Of a stretch of DNA of 36,519 nt, positions 33,764 to 36,519 are shown one piece after another (within the stretch, counting starts at the first letter, position 1; each line of letters starts with the position of its first letter). The position numbers and the translations under genes are program-made. The notes under the pieces were generated by a model. It was not told the DNA's origin. It made no database searches and saw only the letters and a program-made list of their open reading frames with translations. Source of the stretch: a virus; the IMG/VR virus record IMGVR_UViG_3300020396_000365, positions 1 through 36,519 of that record; one strand, 5' to 3'.

Positions 33764-34684
33764 ATGAGCGAATCATTTGACATTTTTAATTTGGGCGTGG
33801 AAGATGTGGAAACACACCAGCCTGAAAGAACAACAGTAAACGAAGTTTACAAACCAACAGCCGACGACGGCAAAGACGGAACTTATAAAGCGCTAATCCG
33901 CTTCGTTCCAAATCCAGAGAATCCAAGAAATTCTCTAATTCAAAAATACGTACACTGGTTAACTAATTCTAGTGGTGACGGTAAATTGGTAGATTCACCA
34001 TCTTCTATAGGTGAAAAATGCCCAATTGCAGATGTATTCTGGAAACTGAGAAAATCAGATTCAGCAGTAGATCGCAAGTCATCAGAGAAATTAAAGAGAC
34101 GTCAGCAGTACTATTCTTTAATTAAGATCGTAAAAGATCCACAGAACCCAGAATTAGAAGGTACTTATAAAGTATTCAAATTCGGTTACAAAATTAAAGA
34201 AAAAATCGATGCTGAATTAAAGCCAGATTTCGGTGAACCAACACAAGTATTTGACTTGTTTGAAGGTAAGAACTTCGAATTGATCATTACTCGTCAAGGT
34301 GAATACAATAACTACGACAAATCTAAGTTTTCTGCTAGCACTTCTGCAATCTTAATGGGTGAAAATCCTGCAGAAAGAAACAAAGAGACTATGACTGCAA
34401 TTAAAGCTGAGCTTGAAAGTGCACCATCTCTTGTAAACTATGACTATAAGGCATGGGACGAAGATACTAGATCTTTTGTGAATGATGTATTAAGAATGTA
34501 CTTAAACCCTGGAGATTCTATCTCTGCGATGACAAGTAGTTCTACTTCTACACCAAGGAAAGCTACTACAAGCGCAACAACTGTAGTTGAAGCAGAGGCG
34601 CCTGTAAAGACAGAATCAAAACCAGCTGCAGCAGTTAGTACAGATGACGATCTTGATTCTTTCTTGAATGACCTCGACATCTAA
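33764..34684 (+). CDS. 32: Single-stranded DNA-binding protein gp32
   Basis: A 306-residue protein (T4 gp32: 301). The core keeps the T4 plan: KALIRFVPNPENPRNSLIQK, a loop ending in EKCPIADVFWKLRKS, then SLIKIVKDPQNPELEGTYKV and FKFGYKIKEKID, matching the T4 stretch that covers strands of the OB fold. After a Thr/Ser/Ala-rich linker the protein ends in the acidic tail DDDLDSFLNDLDI, used by T4 gp32 to recruit primase, polymerase and recombination proteins. C86 is the only cysteine, so the T4 Cys3-His zinc site is absent. The start has a short purine run (AAAGG, 33755-33759), unusual in this window. Its 3' end overlaps the primase gene by 17 bases. An 86-base leader precedes it with no other gene visible. 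Confidence 0.9.
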   Translation: MSESFDIFNLGVEDVETHQPERTTVNEVYKPTADDGKDGTYKALIRFVPNPENPRNSLIQKYVHWLTNSSGDGKLVDSPSSIGEKCPIADVFWKLRKSDSAVDRKSSEKLKRRQQYYSLIKIVKDPQNPELEGTYKVFKFGYKIKEKIDAELKPDFGEPTQVFDLFEGKNFELIITRQGEYNNYDKSKFSASTSAILMGENPAERNKETMTAIKAELESAPSLVNYDYKAWDEDTRSFVNDVLRMYLNPGDSISAMTSSSTSTPRKATTSATTVVEAEAPVKTESKPAAAVSTDDDLDSFLNDLDI

Positions 34685-35750
34685 TAATAACATAGAGCTA
34701 ACACAAGAGCTAAAGGAAAGAATAGAGTACGCACTTATACAAGTAACTACTCAACAACATTCTAATCCAAATAAGCAATCACTAAAGAGCATGCATGGGC
34801 GAATAACCCTTGCATGCCCTTATTGTGGTGATTCTCATAAAGACGATACTGCAAAACGTGGTAATGTATTCTGGGACACACTACAATATCATTGCTACAA
34901 TTGTGGGCACCACACAAATTTACACACATTTCTAAAGGATCATGACATTAGACTTAGTAAGAGTGGTGATTCATTTGCTGTAATAGATTATATACAACAA
35001 AACAAGTTACAGGTAAGGGCAGATAACGTTCTTAAACCTACTTTGTTTGAAGATGTACAAAAACATGCAATAGACATTGATTTATTCAAATCAAAATTTA
35101 AGGCCAAATCTATTGAACCAGGTGAATGGATATGGTTTCAACTTAAAGATAGACTATTACATAAAAAATTAGACGAGTTCTTATATTCTGCAAAAGAACA
35201 CAGGTTGTGGATATTGAACTTAAGCACTGATAATAAAATCATAGGTGCACAAACAAGAAGAATGAAAGGTTATGGTCAAAGATACCTTTCGTATGATTTA
35301 CCCAAACTCTATGAAGAGATGGGTCAGCCATTACAAGTTGGCGAAGCTGAATCTAATCAACTGGCAAAGATTTCTACATTGTTTGGAATTATGCGAGTTT
35401 CGTTTCAGAGGCCAGTGACATTATTTGAAGGACCATTAGACGCTAAGTTTATGTCAAACTCATTGGCATTAGCAACCGCAGGGAGATCTACTGAAGAATT
35501 CGATGAAATAGAAACAGTAAGGTACATGTTCGATAATGATGATACTGGTAAAAAGAAAATGATAGAGAAGCTTAAGAAAGGAAGACCAGTTTTTATGTGG
35601 TCTAAATTTCTAAAGGACAGTAATTTAGATACATATAATATCAAAGATCTTAATGATTTGATGATTAAATGTTTTGAATTAAAGTCAGACGCCTTTAAAA
35701 ATATCAATAACTATTTTACATCAAGTCAATTAGACCTATGGTACATTTAG
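34668..35750 (+). CDS. 61: DNA primase, gp61-type
   Basis: A 360-residue protein (T4 gp61: 342). An N-terminal zinc-binding domain has C50-x2-C53 (ACPYCGDSH) and C76-x2-C79 (YHCYNCGHH). A Toprim domain follows, with the catalytic Glu in TLFEGPLDAKFM (E254, D258) and the acidic motif FDNDDTGKKKM (D289, D291, D292). The role is synthesis of RNA primers for lagging-strand DNA with a gp41-type helicase, which is not in this window. The start lies 17 bases inside gp32 in another frame, so the two are likely translationally coupled; gp32 and primase also act at the same fork. Its own 3' end overlaps the next small gene by 13 bases. Confidence 0.88.
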   Translation: MTSTSNNNIELTQELKERIEYALIQVTTQQHSNPNKQSLKSMHGRITLACPYCGDSHKDDTAKRGNVFWDTLQYHCYNCGHHTNLHTFLKDHDIRLSKSGDSFAVIDYIQQNKLQVRADNVLKPTLFEDVQKHAIDIDLFKSKFKAKSIEPGEWIWFQLKDRLLHKKLDEFLYSAKEHRLWILNLSTDNKIIGAQTRRMKGYGQRYLSYDLPKLYEEMGQPLQVGEAESNQLAKISTLFGIMRVSFQRPVTLFEGPLDAKFMSNSLALATAGRSTEEFDEIETVRYMFDNDDTGKKKMIEKLKKGRPVFMWSKFLKDSNLDTYNIKDLNDLMIKCFELKSDAFKNINNYFTSSQLDLWYI

Positions 35751-35965
35751 AAGAACTAACATTTATGGTTGAAGAAAACCTAGAAGATTTTTATAACGAC
35801 AGAGACCGATTTAAAGGGCATAAACTACTCATAGACTTTGAGGCAGTAGAAATTCCTGATGAGCCGAATACACCTGATATTGAGTTTAGTAAACCTAAAT
35901 TTAAGAAAAGACAAACAACTTCCAAGCACATCAAACCAGATCCTAACAAAAAATCACTATTTTAA
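35738..35965 (+). CDS. Small charged protein between primase and UvsY, unknown
   Basis: A 75-residue protein with an acidic N-terminal half (HLEELTFMVEENLEDFYNDR) and a basic Lys-rich C-terminal half (KPKFKKRQTTSKHIKPDPNK). It has no cysteines or hydrophobic core, so it is probably extended or partner-bound. It overlaps primase by 13 bases and its stop abuts the ATG of the next gene, so it belongs to the replication operon. A second in-frame ATG nine codons in is an alternative start. A small accessory factor of the replication fork is possible. Confidence 0.6.
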   Translation: MVHLEELTFMVEENLEDFYNDRDRFKGHKLLIDFEAVEIPDEPNTPDIEFSKPKFKKRQTTSKHIKPDPNKKSLF

Positions 35966-36394
35966 ATGAGCAGTAATAAAGAAAAAATACTAGCACTGGA
36001 CGAAAGATTAAGTTCTCAAAGAACAAGCTGGTCAAAGAATATAAAAGAATTAGCTCAAGCACTTAGAGACATTAATGCAATGGAATCAACTATTTCAGGC
36101 GTGTTATCTTCAAGACAAACTATGGTAGAGCAAATAGCATATTTGAATACTAAAATAAGAGAGCAAAAAAACAACATAAACTCTAGATGGAGAGAATCGT
36201 ATATCAAGTATTTTGAGTATGATTATAAACTCGGAGAGAAACAAAAAGAACGTTTTATTGAAAACGATCTAGTACAAGAACATACAAAATTATCACTTTT
36301 AGAAAATCAATTAGATTTTATGAAAGAATCGGTAAAAACCCTAGATAATATGGGATTTGCCATTAGAAACAGGTTAGCACTTAAAGACCTGTAA
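35966..36394 (+). CDS. uvsY: UvsY-like recombination mediator
   Basis: A 142-residue, helical, charged protein (T4 UvsY: 137). The C-terminal pattern LLENQLDFMKESVKTLDNMG and FAIRNRLALKDL matches the end of T4 UvsY, where a leucine-rich helix is followed by a GFAIK motif. The central part (LNTKIREQKNNINSRWRESY) has the same helix-rich, basic style. UvsY helps load the UvsX recombinase onto gp32-coated single-stranded DNA and is needed for recombination-dependent replication. The setting agrees: gp32 and primase lie just upstream and a UvsW-like gene follows, as uvsY and uvsW are close together in T4. A remote coiled-coil protein with chance resemblance is the alternative. Confidence 0.65.
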   Translation: MSSNKEKILALDERLSSQRTSWSKNIKELAQALRDINAMESTISGVLSSRQTMVEQIAYLNTKIREQKNNINSRWRESYIKYFEYDYKLGEKQKERFIENDLVQEHTKLSLLENQLDFMKESVKTLDNMGFAIRNRLALKDL

Positions 36395-36395
36395 C

Positions 36396-36403
36396 TATAA
36401 ATA
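36396..36403 (+). promoter_or_regulatory. T4-type late-promoter octamer TATAAATA
   Basis: Exact TATAAATA, the T4 late-promoter consensus, begins one base after the UvsY stop and ends 16 bases before the proposed start of the UvsW-like gene. In T4, uvsW is transcribed late. The octamer is AT-only in AT-rich DNA, so chance is possible. Confidence 0.4.
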
Positions 36404-36419
36404 AAAAGTCCCATTAAAT

Positions 36420-36519
36420 GTGGAACTTAGTTTAACAGAAAATAGACAGTTGCTGCGCATTGACGATGCAACTGAAATGGAGCTTGAACAACTTAATATC
36501 TCTCTCAACAAGAGAATTG
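36420..36519 (+). CDS. uvsW: UvsW-like helicase, N-terminal fragment cut by window end
   Basis: The frame from the GTG at 36420 stays open to the window edge, giving 33 residues: an initial strand VELSLTENRQLLRI, then DDATEMELEQLNISLNKRI. This start resembles the N-terminal domain of UvsW-type superfamily-2 helicases, in which an ATE-x-E-x-E-Q-L helix is followed by a Lys/Arg pair before the HPLVKKG region, here missing. UvsW unwinds branched DNA and R-loops and helps switch from origin to recombination-dependent replication. The ATG at 36418 overlaps the GTG out of frame and meets a stop after five codons, and no in-frame ATG lies between the upstream stop at 36402 and the GTG. The first in-frame ATG comes 19 codons later. 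Confidence 0.55.
   Translation, partial: MELSLTENRQLLRIDDATEMELEQLNISLNKRI

Overview
The window is a late-gene block, plus the start of a replication/recombination block, of a T4-like myovirus that is distant from T4 itself. The clearest anchors are gp25 and gp6 baseplate wedge proteins, a gp32-type single-stranded DNA-binding protein, a gp61-type primase, a UvsY-like recombination mediator, and the first codons of a protein resembling UvsW helicases. Every gene I accept is on the + strand, packed with gaps of a few bases. There is no integrase, tRNA, insertion sequence or CRISPR array. The host is probably a member of the Bacteroidota, perhaps a marine flavobacterium. The DNA is AT-rich, nearly every start codon lacks a Shine-Dalgarno sequence and sits in an A-rich leader, and one fibre protein carries a BACON-type domain. 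The host assignment is inference.

Layout. (1) 1-4618: the end of a large unrecognised protein, an S1-domain RNA-binding protein, and an amidoligase-like enzyme with a beta-helix tail. (2) 4622-17068: a virion and baseplate cluster with a possible neck/tail protein, gp25, gp6, a small basic protein, a gp7-like wedge candidate, a short fibre-like protein and two large structural proteins with coiled coils. (3) 17152-27833: the host-contact region, with a 2714-residue adhesin/structural fusion, a collagen-like fibre, and a BACON-domain fibre. The last two share a C-terminal domain. (4) 27846-32705: a membrane-anchored coiled-coil protein that could be spanin-like, a structural protein, a tail-tube-fold protein, and three small proteins, two of which start like T4 capsid-targeting sequences. 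(5) 32706-33763: a RuvC-fold nuclease and a gene-poor boundary with one small ORF. (6) 33764-36519: gp32, primase, a small linker gene, UvsY and the start of UvsW.

Regulation. The exact 10-mer GATATATAAT occurs (by eye) at five places on the + strand, four of them in gaps just ahead of genes. I propose it as a phage promoter element. Before the amidoligase gene it lies inside an 11-bp inverted repeat ending three bases before the start codon. This resembles the T4 arrangement (genes e and soc) in which read-through RNA folds over the start site while late transcripts begin inside the hairpin. A separate exact T4 late-promoter octamer, TATAAATA, precedes the UvsW-like gene.

No clearly new multi-gene system is visible. 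The most original items are the S1 protein in a phage of a host that largely ignores Shine-Dalgarno sequences, the amidoligase/beta-helix fusion, the hairpin-promoter element, the modular adhesin exchange at Pro/Thr linkers, and the possible internal-head protein with a glycine-zipper tail. All family assignments were made by reading sequence, without database searches.
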